The position numbers and the translations under genes are program-made. A DNA stretch of 64,000 nucleotides from G963663365 sp963663365 (GTDB lineage Bacteria; Hinthialibacterota; Hinthialibacteria; Hinthialibacterales; G963663365), in NCBI GenBank assembly GCA_963663365.2, contig CAXXIH010000008.1, positions 558,001-622,000 of the forward strand. The letters are read 5' to 3'. Below are positions 34,504 to 44,230 of the stretch, piece after piece (position 1 is the stretch's first letter; every line of letters starts with the position of its first letter). Below the pieces are notes generated by a model, which was given only the letters and a program-made list of their open reading frames with translations, was not told where the DNA came from and made no database searches.

Positions 34504-37500
34504 TTACATTTTACAGATTCCCTTAAATCGTGTAAATTCCTCACTTAATTTTTCCGTTAATTTTCGAGCAGGACCAGCCTGTTTCTCACGCCCGGCTTCC
34601 TCAAGTCTTCCGGCAACTGCCTGCATCACGCGGGCCGTCATATTGGCCGAAGCACCCTTAAGCGTATGTCCTGACCTTCGAATCGTTTCAAAGTCCTCCT
34701 CTTGAAGCGCTTCAGTTAATTGCTTTAAATGCTTTTCAACATCATGAATAAATATTGACAAAATCTCTTTAAAGAGTTTCTCATCGCCATCAAGCAATTC
34801 CAGAAGTGAAGAACGTTCAAAGACAACGTCTTCATCTTTATTGGAAAAATCTATATCTACAGTGAAATCCGACATCTTCTGAAAGTCTTTCAATTGTCGT
34901 TCAATGGCCGCCGACAATTCAGCATGATCAATGGGCTTTGATACATAATCATCCATTCCCGCTTCAAGACATTTTTCACGGTCACCTTTCATAGCATGAG
35001 CGGTCAAAGCGACAATAGGAATTTTCCCTTGTTCGCCTTCGAGTTGCCGAATGGCTGCAGTAGCCTCATAGCCATCCATCTCCGGCATCTGACAATCCAT
35101 CAGGATTAGGTCATAAGGAATATTTTTCAATGCGGCCAATACCTCTTTGCCATTTGCCACGGCATCAGCTAAATGTCCCAACTTTTCCAATAGGCGGATC
35201 GCCACAATTTGATTTGTTGGATTATCTTCAGCCAACAATATGCGTGCTCCGCGGCTCTTGCGGGACTCGGCCAAAGTATGGCGCGTAATCAATCCGGCCT
35301 GATCTTGCAGTGCTTCCCGATCCGGAGCAAGAACCGTCACAATACAGTCGTAGAGTTGCGACAGTTTGATTGGCTTCAGAAGATAGGCATCAAATCCAAT
35401 ATCCTGCATGCGGTTGGCATCTCCGCGTTGCCCGCCGGAAGTTAGCAATATCAGACGTGTATTATGAATAAGCGGATCGTCTTTAATCATCCGCCCCAAG
35501 GTCTCGCCATCCATGCCGGGCATTTGATAATCAAGCAAAGCAGCATCAAAAGGATTGCCCCCCGCGGCTTCGGCTCGTAGTATCTCGAGTGCTTCCTCTC
35601 CTCCCGCGGCTTCGGCATAGCTGCAATTCCAACGTTCAAGCAACACACATTGTGTCCAACGGCTGGTTTCATTGTCATCGACGATAAGGATTTTTTTGCC
35701 TTGAATTCCTGTTTTAATAAGTTGTGTATCATCTTCTCGCTCATCAACGACATCCATTTGAGCCGTAAACCAAAATGTTGAGCCTTGGCCTTCTTTGCTT
35801 TCAACGCCAATTTCGCCGCCCATCATTTCCGCCAACTGTTTCGATATAGCCAATCCCAACCCTGTCCCTCCATATTTCCTGGTTGTGGAAGTATCAACCT
35901 GGGAAAAAGATTGAAACAACGTATCAAGCCGGTTTTGCGGAATTCCAATGCCCGTATCGCGAACGCTAAAGCGCAATAGGGCTTCTCCATTCGATCTATG
36001 ATCCAATGAAACAGATAAAAAGACTTCACCACAATCTGTAAATTTAATTGCATTATTGACCAAGTTATTCAAAATCTGCCGAAGTCTTCCGGGATCTCCA
36101 CATAACCGGCGAGGTATATCATCAGCAATGTTGTATACAAGTTCAATTTGCTTTTCTTGGATTCGTGAAGCCTGCATGTCCAAAACATCTTCAACGGCCG
36201 TACGCAAATCAAAATCCAACAATTCAAGATCAAGTTTACCGGCTTCAATTTTAGAGAAATCAAGAATATCGTTTACAACTCCCAACAGGGCGCTGGCGCT
36301 TTTCCGAATCGTCTCGGCATAATCCTTTTGATCGTCGCTTAGTTTTGTATCCAATAGGAGTCCGGTCATACCGATCACGCCATTCATAGGAGTGCGTATC
36401 TCGTGACTCATATTTGCTAGAAACTCTGACTTTGCCCGCGCAGCAGCCTCGGCCTGTTGACGGGCAAGCTGCATATCATGAATGGCTCGGTCATTGACGA
36501 TGGCCATGCCCATCAATCCCCCCAAAAGCTGAAAGAATTCCGTGCGGGCATATGCGTGGGCTGGTTCCGGTTTGGAGTGTAAAAACACAATTCCAAGAAT
36601 TTTATGGGCATGAACGAGCGGAATAACACAACACTCAAAATCGCCAATTGTGCAGTTTTCCACATTTGCGTAGTTATGAGGAAAGGAACCCGTCCAATCC
36701 GTGGACAGTATATCATCCCTGGCCATTCCGGCTCGATCGAGCAACCTTCTACTATGCTCAATTAACTTGTCTTTTTCTCCACTTACGTTCGAAAAACCGT
36801 CACTCAACACCAAGATATCGCTAGAATCGTGCTCCCGGTCTCGAATATACAGTCCGCCTTTTCCTAAAACTCCGAGGCCATTAAGCGACGTAAGAATCGT
36901 AAGAACACGTTCGAATCTTTCTTGAAGAGAAGATTGTTCTTGGAGAATCTGAGCGACACGAGCTCGCGCTTCGGCCGTTTCGCGCTCAAATTCTTCGCGT
37001 TTTTCGCGTATGACATCTTCTGTCACATCACGTTGTACAGCAACATATCCGGAGATAGAACCACGGGAGCCGAGGATCGGCGCAATTGTACAATCCGCCC
37101 AGTATAGTCTTATATCCTCCATCTCTGCGTGAGAGGAATTCAGCGGACAATACCCCTCCTTCCGGCGATTGATAAAGCGTCCCTGCCAGACACCGCCATG
37201 AGAAATCGTGTTCCACAATTGCCGATAGATCCGCTCGGATGTTCTTCCACTTTTCAAGATTCGTGGATTCTGACCGATTGCCTCTTCCGGTTCGTACCCC
37301 GTTATCGTTGTGAAGGCGGGATTAACGTATTGGATCGTCCCGTCTTCATTGGTAATCACAATCGACTCGCCAGTCGACTCAATGGCGCGAATTAAGCGTT
37401 GCCTTTCTTCTTCGGCATGCTTCATTTCCGTGATGTCACGGGCCACCGCTTGGAATCCTGTTACATTTCCATCTTCAAGCACCAGCTGCGTGCTTTGACC

Positions 37501-39084
37501 GATCCAGACGATCCGCCCATCCTTGCGGACTGCAGGAAATTCATAATACGCATTTGGGGTTAATGTATTTCGTTGCCGTAACAGCTTGACCGTTAATGTT
37601 CTTTTTGCCTCGGGGTGAACGAGCCGCGTGTAAGGCATTCCAAGCAATTCCGAGATTTCATAGCCAATCACACGGGACGCAACCTGGTTTGTAAATGTTA
37701 ACCTCCCATTCAAATCGGTTTGGAAGACAATATCGGAAGCATTCTCAATTAAATGGCGGTATCGCTCTTCGCTTTTACGAAGAGCGCTCTCGGCACGTTT
37801 ACGCTCGGTAAGATCCTGGGCAACTCCAAGAAAGCCTGTAATTAATCCGGCTCGGTCCCTCACAGCGGTTACGGCGAGACTAACCGGAACATGCGTTCCG
37901 TCTTTTTTAATATAAGTCCATTCACGGACTTCATAGCTACCTTCGACCGCCCTGGCCACAAATACCTGAAATCCTGAAACCGGATAGCCTAATTTTCGAG
38001 TAAGTTCTTCTCCGTGTTGGATAATTTCAGAACGTAGGTGAATGATCTCCGGAGTCTGCTTCCCGACCATTTCTTCGGCGGTATAACCAAGCATCCTTTC
38101 AGCACCGGGATTAAATACGGTTATGACACCTTTGGGATCTGTGGCGATAATCGAAACTTGCGTGGCCGCATCAAGCACGCCCTGGAGTTGCGCATGGGCC
38201 AGAGATGTTGCTTTTTCGGCTTCTTGGCGTTCATGTATCTCTCGAGCTAAATGGTCGCTTGCACCTTCCAGCGCAACGGTCCGTTCGCGGATACGCTGAT
38301 CCAGACTATCCCGATGTTGCCGCAATTCTTCTTCGGCCCGAACTAATTCGGATATATCCACCGCAATGGAAAGCACGGCAGGCTCGTTCGTATCGGCGGT
38401 CGAAAATGGAAGTTTGGTCGTTTGCAGGTATTGGATATTGCCATGGATATTTACAAACGATTCACGAGGAATAATTCGCGGGGTTCCGGATTCGAGAACG
38501 GCTCGATCATCAGCCAAGAATTTTTCAGTTTCGGTCTCATCTTGATGAATTTCACGCAGAGAACGTCCGGTTATTTTTTCAACCGTGGTTCCATAAGTAT
38601 CAGCCATTGTCTGATTAGCCCACAAAAACCGGCCTTCAGCATCCCGAGCACAAATCATCTCCGGTATTAAATCGACAATCTGCCGAAGTCTTTTTTCGCT
38701 ATTCTCCAAGGCCATATTGGAATTACGCAGAGCATTGTTCTTTCTATAAGCACAAACTCCAAATGCAATTGCCAAAGCAAGGCACGCAATCGTTGGAACA
38801 AGAAAAGCCATTTCCATAAAAATACCGGGATAAGATGTGCTGCTTGACGGGCTTTCGAGACTAAGCCCTGGGGAAGAATTTTGGGCCTTCGTTATGTAAT
38901 AGCCATCAGCATCTATGTGTAAAACACTTTGAAAGTCGCCAGGGGATTTCAGCCTTGAAGGCTTTATAAAATACTGGGAGCCCGCCTGTGCCATACAGGC
39001 AACACAGACAAGCATAATTGCAGACACCCAGATCGAAAAATTCCGCGTTTTTCCTCTCATGCCACTGCCCCGTTCCTTAGGCAT
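34504..39084 (-). CDS. hybrid sensor histidine kinase, PAS(4)-GAF-HisKA-HATPase-REC-REC-Hpt
   Basis: This 1526-residue protein begins with two hydrophobic segments (about 16-34 and 88-111) enclosing a short periplasmic loop. Four PAS domains follow, two of them flanked by PAC segments, then a GAF-like domain (about 700-850). The kinase core has His894 in MSHEIRTPMNG and the ATP-binding motifs DTGIGIP and GGTGLGLAI. Two receivers (Asp1185 in LLDYQMPGMDG; Asp1330 in LMDCQMPEMDG) and a C-terminal Hpt domain (His1473 in SGHTLKGAS) complete it. All parts for a multistep phosphorelay are present; the NtrC regulator just downstream is the likely recipient (inference). The start could also be the ATG eight codons later. 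Confidence 0.9.
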   Translation of the reverse strand: MPKERGSGMRGKTRNFSIWVSAIMLVCVACMAQAGSQYFIKPSRLKSPGDFQSVLHIDADGYYITKAQNSSPGLSLESPSSSTSYPGIFMEMAFLVPTIACLALAIAFGVCAYRKNNALRNSNMALENSEKRLRQIVDLIPEMICARDAEGRFLWANQTMADTYGTTVEKITGRSLREIHQDETETEKFLADDRAVLESGTPRIIPRESFVNIHGNIQYLQTTKLPFSTADTNEPAVLSIAVDISELVRAEEELRQHRDSLDQRIRERTVALEGASDHLAREIHERQEAEKATSLAHAQLQGVLDAATQVSIIATDPKGVITVFNPGAERMLGYTAEEMVGKQTPEIIHLRSEIIQHGEELTRKLGYPVSGFQVFVARAVEGSYEVREWTYIKKDGTHVPVSLAVTAVRDRAGLITGFLGVAQDLTERKRAESALRKSEERYRHLIENASDIVFQTDLNGRLTFTNQVASRVIGYEISELLGMPYTRLVHPEAKRTLTVKLLRQRNTLTPNAYYEFPAVRKDGRIVWIGQSTQLVLEDGNVTGFQAVARDITEMKHAEEERQRLIRAIESTGESIVITNEDGTIQYVNPAFTTITGYEPEEAIGQNPRILKSGRTSERIYRQLWNTISHGGVWQGRFINRRKEGYCPLNSSHAEMEDIRLYWADCTIAPILGSRGSISGYVAVQRDVTEDVIREKREEFERETAEARARVAQILQEQSSLQERFERVLTILTSLNGLGVLGKGGLYIRDREHDSSDILVLSDGFSNVSGEKDKLIEHSRRLLDRAGMARDDILSTDWTGSFPHNYANVENCTIGDFECCVIPLVHAHKILGIVFLHSKPEPAHAYARTEFFQLLGGLMGMAIVNDRAIHDMQLARQQAEAAARAKSEFLANMSHEIRTPMNGVIGMTGLLLDTKLSDDQKDYAETIRKSASALLGVVNDILDFSKIEAGKLDLELLDFDLRTAVEDVLDMQASRIQEKQIELVYNIADDIPRRLCGDPGRLRQILNNLVNNAIKFTDCGEVFLSVSLDHRSNGEALLRFSVRDTGIGIPQNRLDTLFQSFSQVDTSTTRKYGGTGLGLAISKQLAEMMGGEIGVESKEGQGSTFWFTAQMDVVDEREDDTQLIKTGIQGKKILIVDDNETSRWTQCVLLERWNCSYAEAAGGEEALEILRAEAAGGNPFDAALLDYQMPGMDGETLGRMIKDDPLIHNTRLILLTSGGQRGDANRMQDIGFDAYLLKPIKLSQLYDCIVTVLAPDREALQDQAGLITRHTLAESRKSRGARILLAEDNPTNQIVAIRLLEKLGHLADAVANGKEVLAALKNIPYDLILMDCQMPEMDGYEATAAIRQLEGEQGKIPIVALTAHAMKGDREKCLEAGMDDYVSKPIDHAELSAAIERQLKDFQKMSDFTVDIDFSNKDEDVVFERSSLLELLDGDEKLFKEILSIFIHDVEKHLKQLTEALQEEDFETIRRSGHTLKGASANMTARVMQAVAGRLEEAGREKQAGPARKLTEKLSEEFTRFKGICKM

Positions 39085-39243
39085 TGGTTCTCTGCCGTTT
39101 CAAATCGTCAAGGACGGTTTTCTAAGAATAACAGTCGAATGACTCCCCACGTAATGGTTGCCCGGTAACGAGATCGACGAAAGACATGAGATGCAACAAA
39201 TCGTGGCAAACCAAGTTTGTTCAGTGCAATGGTCAAGCAAGCC

Positions 39244-39774
39244 TTAGCGTCTGGAGTTCCTGCCGCTCTGTCTTTCAGCCCGGACCATTCGCCGATGACT
39301 CTTTTTGATCTCCTCATTCATACTATCCGGCTGGGCTTCTTCTTGTGCTGTGCCATCCTCGCTAATGCCGTCACGCTTTTCTTCCTCTTCGGAATCGCCT
39401 GTTTCTTGATAATCAAGCGCTTCAAGAAATCTGGGCTTATCGAGTGAACTTTTAATTATGTAATCATCGGCGCCCAATTTGCGGGCATTTTCTACAGTTG
39501 TGCGTGAGTTGTCCACAGTTAACATGACGATGCGGCAAGGCTGCCGCATCTCGCGCAATAAACGGAGGACGGTCAACCCATTACCCTTTGGCATCTCAAT
39601 ATCCAGGAGTACCATCTCCGGATTTTTATCTGCAAAAAGATTAATCGCCTGCAATCCCGTTACAGCTTCTCCGACAATTTCATAGCCGTATTTCTCCAGC
39701 CGTACCCGTAGCATTCGGCGGCAGACTTCATCATCTTCGCATATAAGAACCGTTTTGGGCTTTTGGATAGACAT
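39244..39774 (-). CDS. single-receiver response regulator with charged tail
   Basis: The 176-residue protein is a CheY-like receiver (VLICEDDEVCRR, Asp58 in LLDIEMPKGNG, Lys in YIIKSSLDK) followed by about 55 highly charged residues (EEEEKRDG...KKSHRRMVRAE) with no known output domain. It may act by protein-protein contact. AAGGGG seven bases before the ATG at 39774 sets the start. It precedes the hybrid kinase gene, in the same direction, by 160 bp, so the two may belong to one pathway. Confidence 0.82.
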   Translation of the reverse strand: MSIQKPKTVLICEDDEVCRRMLRVRLEKYGYEIVGEAVTGLQAINLFADKNPEMVLLDIEMPKGNGLTVLRLLREMRQPCRIVMLTVDNSRTTVENARKLGADDYIIKSSLDKPRFLEALDYQETGDSEEEEKRDGISEDGTAQEEAQPDSMNEEIKKSHRRMVRAERQSGRNSRR

Positions 39775-39905
39775 GTACACACCCCTTTCCGGTCACAAGG
39801 CGCTCAGCGTATTGCAAGACTTCTACTCTATCCCCCATACTCACAGAAATCCAAAGAGATCGTCACGTATTCTCATAAAAATAGTTGATTTCCTGAAAAT
39901 AAAAA

Positions 39906-41138
39906 TCAGGCGCCGAATTCGATCACGGCCTCAAACATTGCCACGATATTCTCAGGAGGGACATCAGCCAAAATATTGTGAACCTGCTGAAAAACAAAAC
40001 CACCTCCGGGGCTGAATATCTCCAGCAGATCAATCACATGACCTCGCACGTCTTCAGGGGTACCGGACGTTAATACCCTTTGGGAATCGCAACCGCCCCC
40101 CCAAAAGACAAGGTCATTCCCGAATTCGGCTTTGAGTTCCTTCGGATTCATGCCCATGCAATTAATCTGAACAGGATTAATTGCATCAAGACCGGCTTCA
40201 ATCAAATCGGGGAGGAGTTCGCGTACCCCTCCGCAACAATGCAACATCACTTTAACATCGGCAAGTTCTTTTGCCCGCGCCCACATGCGCTGATGTCTGA
40301 ACTTGAAAAACTTACGATACATTGCAGGTGAAATTTGCGGCCCGGTCTGCATCCCCAAGTCATCACCAAAAAGAATGATGTCAATTAAATCCCCTACTTG
40401 CTCTAGAAAATTCTCCAGATTTGCAAGATGGATTTGAACAAGCCGGTCCAAAAAGTCATGAGCTTTTTTAGGCTCACCCGCAAGCAGCATAAAAAAATTA
40501 TCGTTCCGAAAAAGAAATTGCCCCGTTTCCAAAAGGTTTCCGCCAAAGAGCCCAATGATTGCCCTCGATGAATTCCTGCGAAGGTTCTCCGCCCCCCGCC
40601 TCAGCCGCTGGGGGCCATCCGGACCGGCAACCAGGGGACCGGGAGGCGACGCAATCGCGGTCCACATGCATTCTTTCATGGCTTCCGGAATATGCTCGAA
40701 GTCTTCATTCTCAATAAATGGAAAGTGGCATTGTTCAAAATACAGAGCGCCATCGGGCAATGTTGCGATTCTGCGGCCGGTTTCCGAACGTAAAATCCAC
40801 TCTCCTTCGAGCCGTTCGGGCTTGGCCCAAACAGGCATCTGACACGGCATTCCATTTGGGAGTACCCAATCGACCCAAGCAGCATTTTCATGCGCAAAGC
40901 CACGCCCCATTTCGATTGTATCCACCCCAAAACGATCCAGTACATCGTCATCAACAATAGCCAACTGCTGAACCGGGTCGTAAACCCGCAAGGGGCGGCT
41001 TTCCAAACCCAGGTAATCTCGAAGGCGTCGATAGGCAATCGCGCTGATACCAGATGAACGATGACCGGAAAGGTCAACCGCCACACGATCCGGCTGGCGA
41101 TGATTCAACGTACAAAGCACTCGTTCTCTTGATTCCAA
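39906..41138 (-). CDS. uroporphyrinogen decarboxylase-like protein (methyltransferase-type URO-D family)
   Basis: The 410-residue protein has the URO-D fold pattern: start ESRERVLCTLNHRQPDRVAVDL, FGDDLGMQTGPQISPAMYRKFF in the middle, and MLHCCGGVRELLPDLIEAG, with GGGCDSQRVL near the end. Bacterial members of this subgroup are usually corrinoid or thiol methyltransferases with a zinc site rather than heme enzymes; the HCC motif fits that. The TTG at 41138 is chosen because AAGGAG lies six bases upstream, family similarity begins there, and a terminator lies upstream within the longer frame. Substrate unknown. Confidence 0.8.
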   Translation of the reverse strand: MESRERVLCTLNHRQPDRVAVDLSGHRSSGISAIAYRRLRDYLGLESRPLRVYDPVQQLAIVDDDVLDRFGVDTIEMGRGFAHENAAWVDWVLPNGMPCQMPVWAKPERLEGEWILRSETGRRIATLPDGALYFEQCHFPFIENEDFEHIPEAMKECMWTAIASPPGPLVAGPDGPQRLRRGAENLRRNSSRAIIGLFGGNLLETGQFLFRNDNFFMLLAGEPKKAHDFLDRLVQIHLANLENFLEQVGDLIDIILFGDDLGMQTGPQISPAMYRKFFKFRHQRMWARAKELADVKVMLHCCGGVRELLPDLIEAGLDAINPVQINCMGMNPKELKAEFGNDLVFWGGGCDSQRVLTSGTPEDVRGHVIDLLEIFSPGGGFVFQQVHNILADVPPENIVAMFEAVIEFGA

Positions 41139-41237
41139 TGCAATCTCCTTCTCATAACAATCATCAATACAAATTATCACATGATTATGGAACATTGAAA
41201 ACCCGCTTCGCCATGTTCTAAAATGAGAGGGAGCCTG

Positions 41238-41269
41238 CAAAAAAAATACCCGGGCAAACGCCCGGGTAT
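41238..41269 (-). terminator. Rho-independent terminator of the hox operon
   Basis: ATACCCGGGC at 41246-41255 pairs perfectly with GCCCGGGTAT at 41260-41269 across AAAC. On the minus strand a run of T follows (complement of 41238-41246). It lies about 95 bp after the last hydrogenase gene and upstream of the URO-D-like gene. Confidence 0.95.
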
Positions 41270-41361
41270 GGGTAATTCTGATTTCGAATTCCCGCCTTGG
41301 CCAAGACCGGCTCAAAGAAAACAAAAAGCCCATCCGGATAAGCAGAAATCCAAATGCGCAA

Positions 41362-42201
41362 TTAATCTTTCTTTAGTTTTGCATTTAGCGTCGCAACCAA
41401 AGTCTTTGGATCAATTGGCTTCTGGAATATGCCGGCAAGACCTAGTTCGCGGGCATCGAGATTGTAGCGGACGGCATCGCCTGCTGAACTGAGCATGTAA
41501 ACCGGCCCACTGTAGCCCTGGTCTTTCAGCTTTTGAGCAACGACCGTTCCCGAATCCACATCTTCCATCATCAGATCAACAATGATGGCATCGGGCTTAA
41601 TCCGCTCGGCTGATTTTAAACCTTCTTCACCATTTGCCGCGCCGCCTACTGAATAGCCTTCGGCTTCCAGAACAAGACGCAGAGCTGCCCGGATGTCGGG
41701 GTCATCGTCTATGGTGAGAATCATTTTCTTGCTTGTACTTGAACTCATCGGTTGCTCCTCCCACACCCCTAATAACACCTGGACGAAATCCACTGCTTCA
41801 TCGAGATTCTCCCGGGCTTGCTCGGTAAGCCCTTCCTTAAATTCGAATGCATAACCTCGGATCCCCAACAACCACGTTTCGGGCTGACACCCGAAATGAT
41901 CATCCACGATTGCCAATACGGATTCCGGCGAAACCGAATGACTTGTAAAGGCAATGGCTGTGGAGGGCCGAACCTTGCTGATTGTATACGGCGCCGGCGC
42001 AGTTTTGCTGGCATCCACAAAGAGGACTATCGAATGCTCGGATAACGTCGCCGCATCTTCAACATTCAGCTGATAGTCCGCATCGACTGTAACATTCGGC
42101 AAACCAAGTGCTTCGATTCGCTCGACCAATAGCGGCCCCAGCGCATCGTCTTGCCTTCCCGGGTTTCCATAACCCAGGATTAGTATTCGTCTAGTACTCA
42201 A
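41362..42201 (-). CDS. hoxW: [NiFe]-hydrogenase maturation protease fused to a response-regulator receiver
   Basis: Residues 1-151 are an M52-type hydrogenase maturation protease (LGYGNPGRQDDALGP; FVDAS; FTSHSVSPES supplying the metal ligands), which cleaves the C-terminal peptide of HoxH. Residues 152-279 are a complete receiver (ILTIDDDPDIR, phospho-acceptor in IIVDLMMED, Lys-Pro in FQKPID). The frame is continuous. However, GGAGGAG lies six bases before an internal ATG at 41748, so the receiver could also be made as a separate protein. The start is a TTG that overlaps the hoxH stop (TTGA). Last gene of the hox operon. Confidence 0.85.
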   Translation of the reverse strand: MSTRRILILGYGNPGRQDDALGPLLVERIEALGLPNVTVDADYQLNVEDAATLSEHSIVLFVDASKTAPAPYTISKVRPSTAIAFTSHSVSPESVLAIVDDHFGCQPETWLLGIRGYAFEFKEGLTEQARENLDEAVDFVQVLLGVWEEQPMSSSTSKKMILTIDDDPDIRAALRLVLEAEGYSVGGAANGEEGLKSAERIKPDAIIVDLMMEDVDSGTVVAQKLKDQGYSGPVYMLSSAGDAVRYNLDARELGLAGIFQKPIDPKTLVATLNAKLKKD

Positions 42202-43652
42202 CCTCGAAATTTTTCGTCGATCATTGATCCGTCTTCATCGAAAAGCTGAACCTGCAAACGCATCTGCCCCAAGGCGTGCGTGGCACAGCTCAAGCAAGGA
42301 TCGTAAGCCCGGATGCCCACTTCAATATGATTAAGCAGGCCTTCAGTGATCTCGGTTTTACCTTCTAAATATTGGTCCGCCACAACTCGAACGGCCTGGT
42401 TCATGGCCTCGTTGTTGTTGGTTGTGGACACAATTAGATTAGCCTTTGTGATCTGGTCCGTCTCGGGATTCACTTCGTAATGGTGGAAAAGTGTTCCCCG
42501 AGGAGCCTCGATCCAAGCCACGCCACGATCAGCACGCTTACCGGTAACCACCAAATCATTACCCTGCAAGTCGGGATCGTCTAGGAGCTCTTTGATCTTT
42601 TCGGCTGCGTGGAGCGTTTCGATCATTCGAGCCCAATGGTAGGCCATTGTTGAATGGATAGGACGCCCACCGCCAAGTTCCATGAATTCCTTACGTTCTT
42701 TTTCGGCCATTTCCGTGTCGATAAAATCGCAATTGTTGACACGTGACAGCGGACCGACACGATACCATCCCGTCTCTTTGCCAAGAGACTTGATGAAGGG
42801 GAACTTCATATAACTCCAAGACCGCACTTCCTCGCAGATATAATCGAGATAATCAGCCGGTGCGACCTGATCGAAAATAATCTTGCCATCAGGATCTTTG
42901 GCGCGGAGTTTTCCGTCATAAAGATCCATACAACCATCTTCGCGGACAATGCTGAGATGATTGGACTCAAAAGTACCGAATGCTAAAAGACGCTCGACAT
43001 CGGCCCGTACAACCTGTTTGCACAATTCAAGACCTTCGACCGACCATTCGATCATGGTGTCGATATCTTTTTTAAGTGCATCACGTTCTTCGATTGACAG
43101 GTTCTTATTAATACCACCTGGAATGGAACCGGTTCCGTGAATTTTTTTGCCGGCCGTGGCCTTGATGACTTCCTGACCGTATTTACGCATCAGAACGGCT
43201 TTTTTCGCCACTTCGGGATGCGCTCCAATCACACCAATTACATTCCGCTTTTCGACCGGTGCATCAAATCCGAAGAGTAGGTCAGGAGAAGCCAAATGGA
43301 AGAAATGAAGAGCATGGGATTGGAAAGTCTGCCCATAGTGCATTAAGCGGCGCATCTTTTCCGCCGTTGCCGTGAGTTTGTCCGCACCCACAATAACATC
43401 CATTGCTTTTGAAGCACATAAATGATGGCTAACCGGACAAATCCCGCACAGACGCTGCACGATTACCGGGGCTTCCCAGTAGAAACGCCCTTGTACGAAA
43501 CGTTCGAATCCACGGAATTCAATAATGTGAAAACGGGTTTGCTCCACATGCCCATCTTTGCCCATATGGATCGTAACTTTACCGTGACCTTCAACGCGGG
43601 TGACCGGATTGATAACGATTTTACGAGTTTCACTTGCGACTGCTGTAGCCAT
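42198..43652 (-). CDS. hoxH: NAD-linked [NiFe] hydrogenase, large catalytic subunit
   Basis: The 484-residue subunit carries the Ni-Fe ligands: Cys69 and Cys72 in RLCGICPVSHH and Cys453/Cys456 in DPCLSCATH. The protein ends 25 residues after His459, a tail that the maturation protease removes. The start VTRVEGHGKV is typical. It oxidises H2 or reduces protons. It belongs with HoxY, HoxU and HoxF to the bidirectional group 3d enzyme; absence of a membrane anchor and presence of the diaphorase subunits support that. Confidence 0.93.
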   Translation of the reverse strand: MATAVASETRKIVINPVTRVEGHGKVTIHMGKDGHVEQTRFHIIEFRGFERFVQGRFYWEAPVIVQRLCGICPVSHHLCASKAMDVIVGADKLTATAEKMRRLMHYGQTFQSHALHFFHLASPDLLFGFDAPVEKRNVIGVIGAHPEVAKKAVLMRKYGQEVIKATAGKKIHGTGSIPGGINKNLSIEERDALKKDIDTMIEWSVEGLELCKQVVRADVERLLAFGTFESNHLSIVREDGCMDLYDGKLRAKDPDGKIIFDQVAPADYLDYICEEVRSWSYMKFPFIKSLGKETGWYRVGPLSRVNNCDFIDTEMAEKERKEFMELGGGRPIHSTMAYHWARMIETLHAAEKIKELLDDPDLQGNDLVVTGKRADRGVAWIEAPRGTLFHHYEVNPETDQITKANLIVSTTNNNEAMNQAVRVVADQYLEGKTEITEGLLNHIEVGIRAYDPCLSCATHALGQMRLQVQLFDEDGSMIDEKFRG

Positions 43653-43675
43653 AATTTCTTCTATCCGCGGATCGC

Positions 43676-44215
43676 TTAATCAAATTTAATCAGTTCGTAT
43701 GGGAGTTCGATTTCTTTTCCGGTGAGAAGCGCCGTCAACACCGCCCATAACGTGTCGGCTGACGGAGGGCATCCCTGCAGAAAATAATCGATTTTCACAA
43801 CTTCATGACAAGGATAAACCTTATCCAAAAGAATCGGTATATCGGGATCGCTGGGGATAATTCCATCGACAACGGTCGGACCGCCCAGATAGGCTTCTTC
43901 CAAGCACTCTTTTAGAGGAACCGTGTTGCGCATAGCCGGAACACCGCCAGTGATCGCACAAGCACCCATTGAAATGAGAATCTTGCAGTTCTTGCGAAAC
44001 TCACGAAGAACTTCGACATTCTCATCGTTACTCACTCCGCCTTCAACGATACCGACATCAACCGGACGTGAGAATTTTTTAATGTCATTAATGGGTGACT
44101 TATCGAACTCGACGAGTTCCACCAGGTCGAGGATGCGCTCGTCGATGTCCAGAAATGACATGTGACAACCAAAGCACCCTGTGAAATGAGCGGTTGCGAC
44201 GAGTGGTTTTGACAT
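43676..44215 (-). CDS. hoxY: NAD-linked [NiFe] hydrogenase, small subunit
   Basis: The 179-residue protein has the proximal [4Fe-4S] ligands in FTGCFGCHMS (Cys14, Cys17), GACAITGGVPAMRN and FLQGCPPSAD, the HoxY pattern. It passes electrons from HoxH to the diaphorase. There is no signal peptide, so the enzyme is cytoplasmic. AAAGGG seven bases upstream of the ATG. 23 bp before hoxH. Confidence 0.92.
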   Translation of the reverse strand: MSKPLVATAHFTGCFGCHMSFLDIDERILDLVELVEFDKSPINDIKKFSRPVDVGIVEGGVSNDENVEVLREFRKNCKILISMGACAITGGVPAMRNTVPLKECLEEAYLGGPTVVDGIIPSDPDIPILLDKVYPCHEVVKIDYFLQGCPPSADTLWAVLTALLTGKEIELPYELIKFD

Positions 44216-44230
44216 AGATCAACCCTTTCT

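Noticed and set aside
41139..41333. N-terminal extension of the URO-D-like protein
   Set aside because: It would contain the hox terminator; the TTG at 41138 has AAGGAG at six bases.
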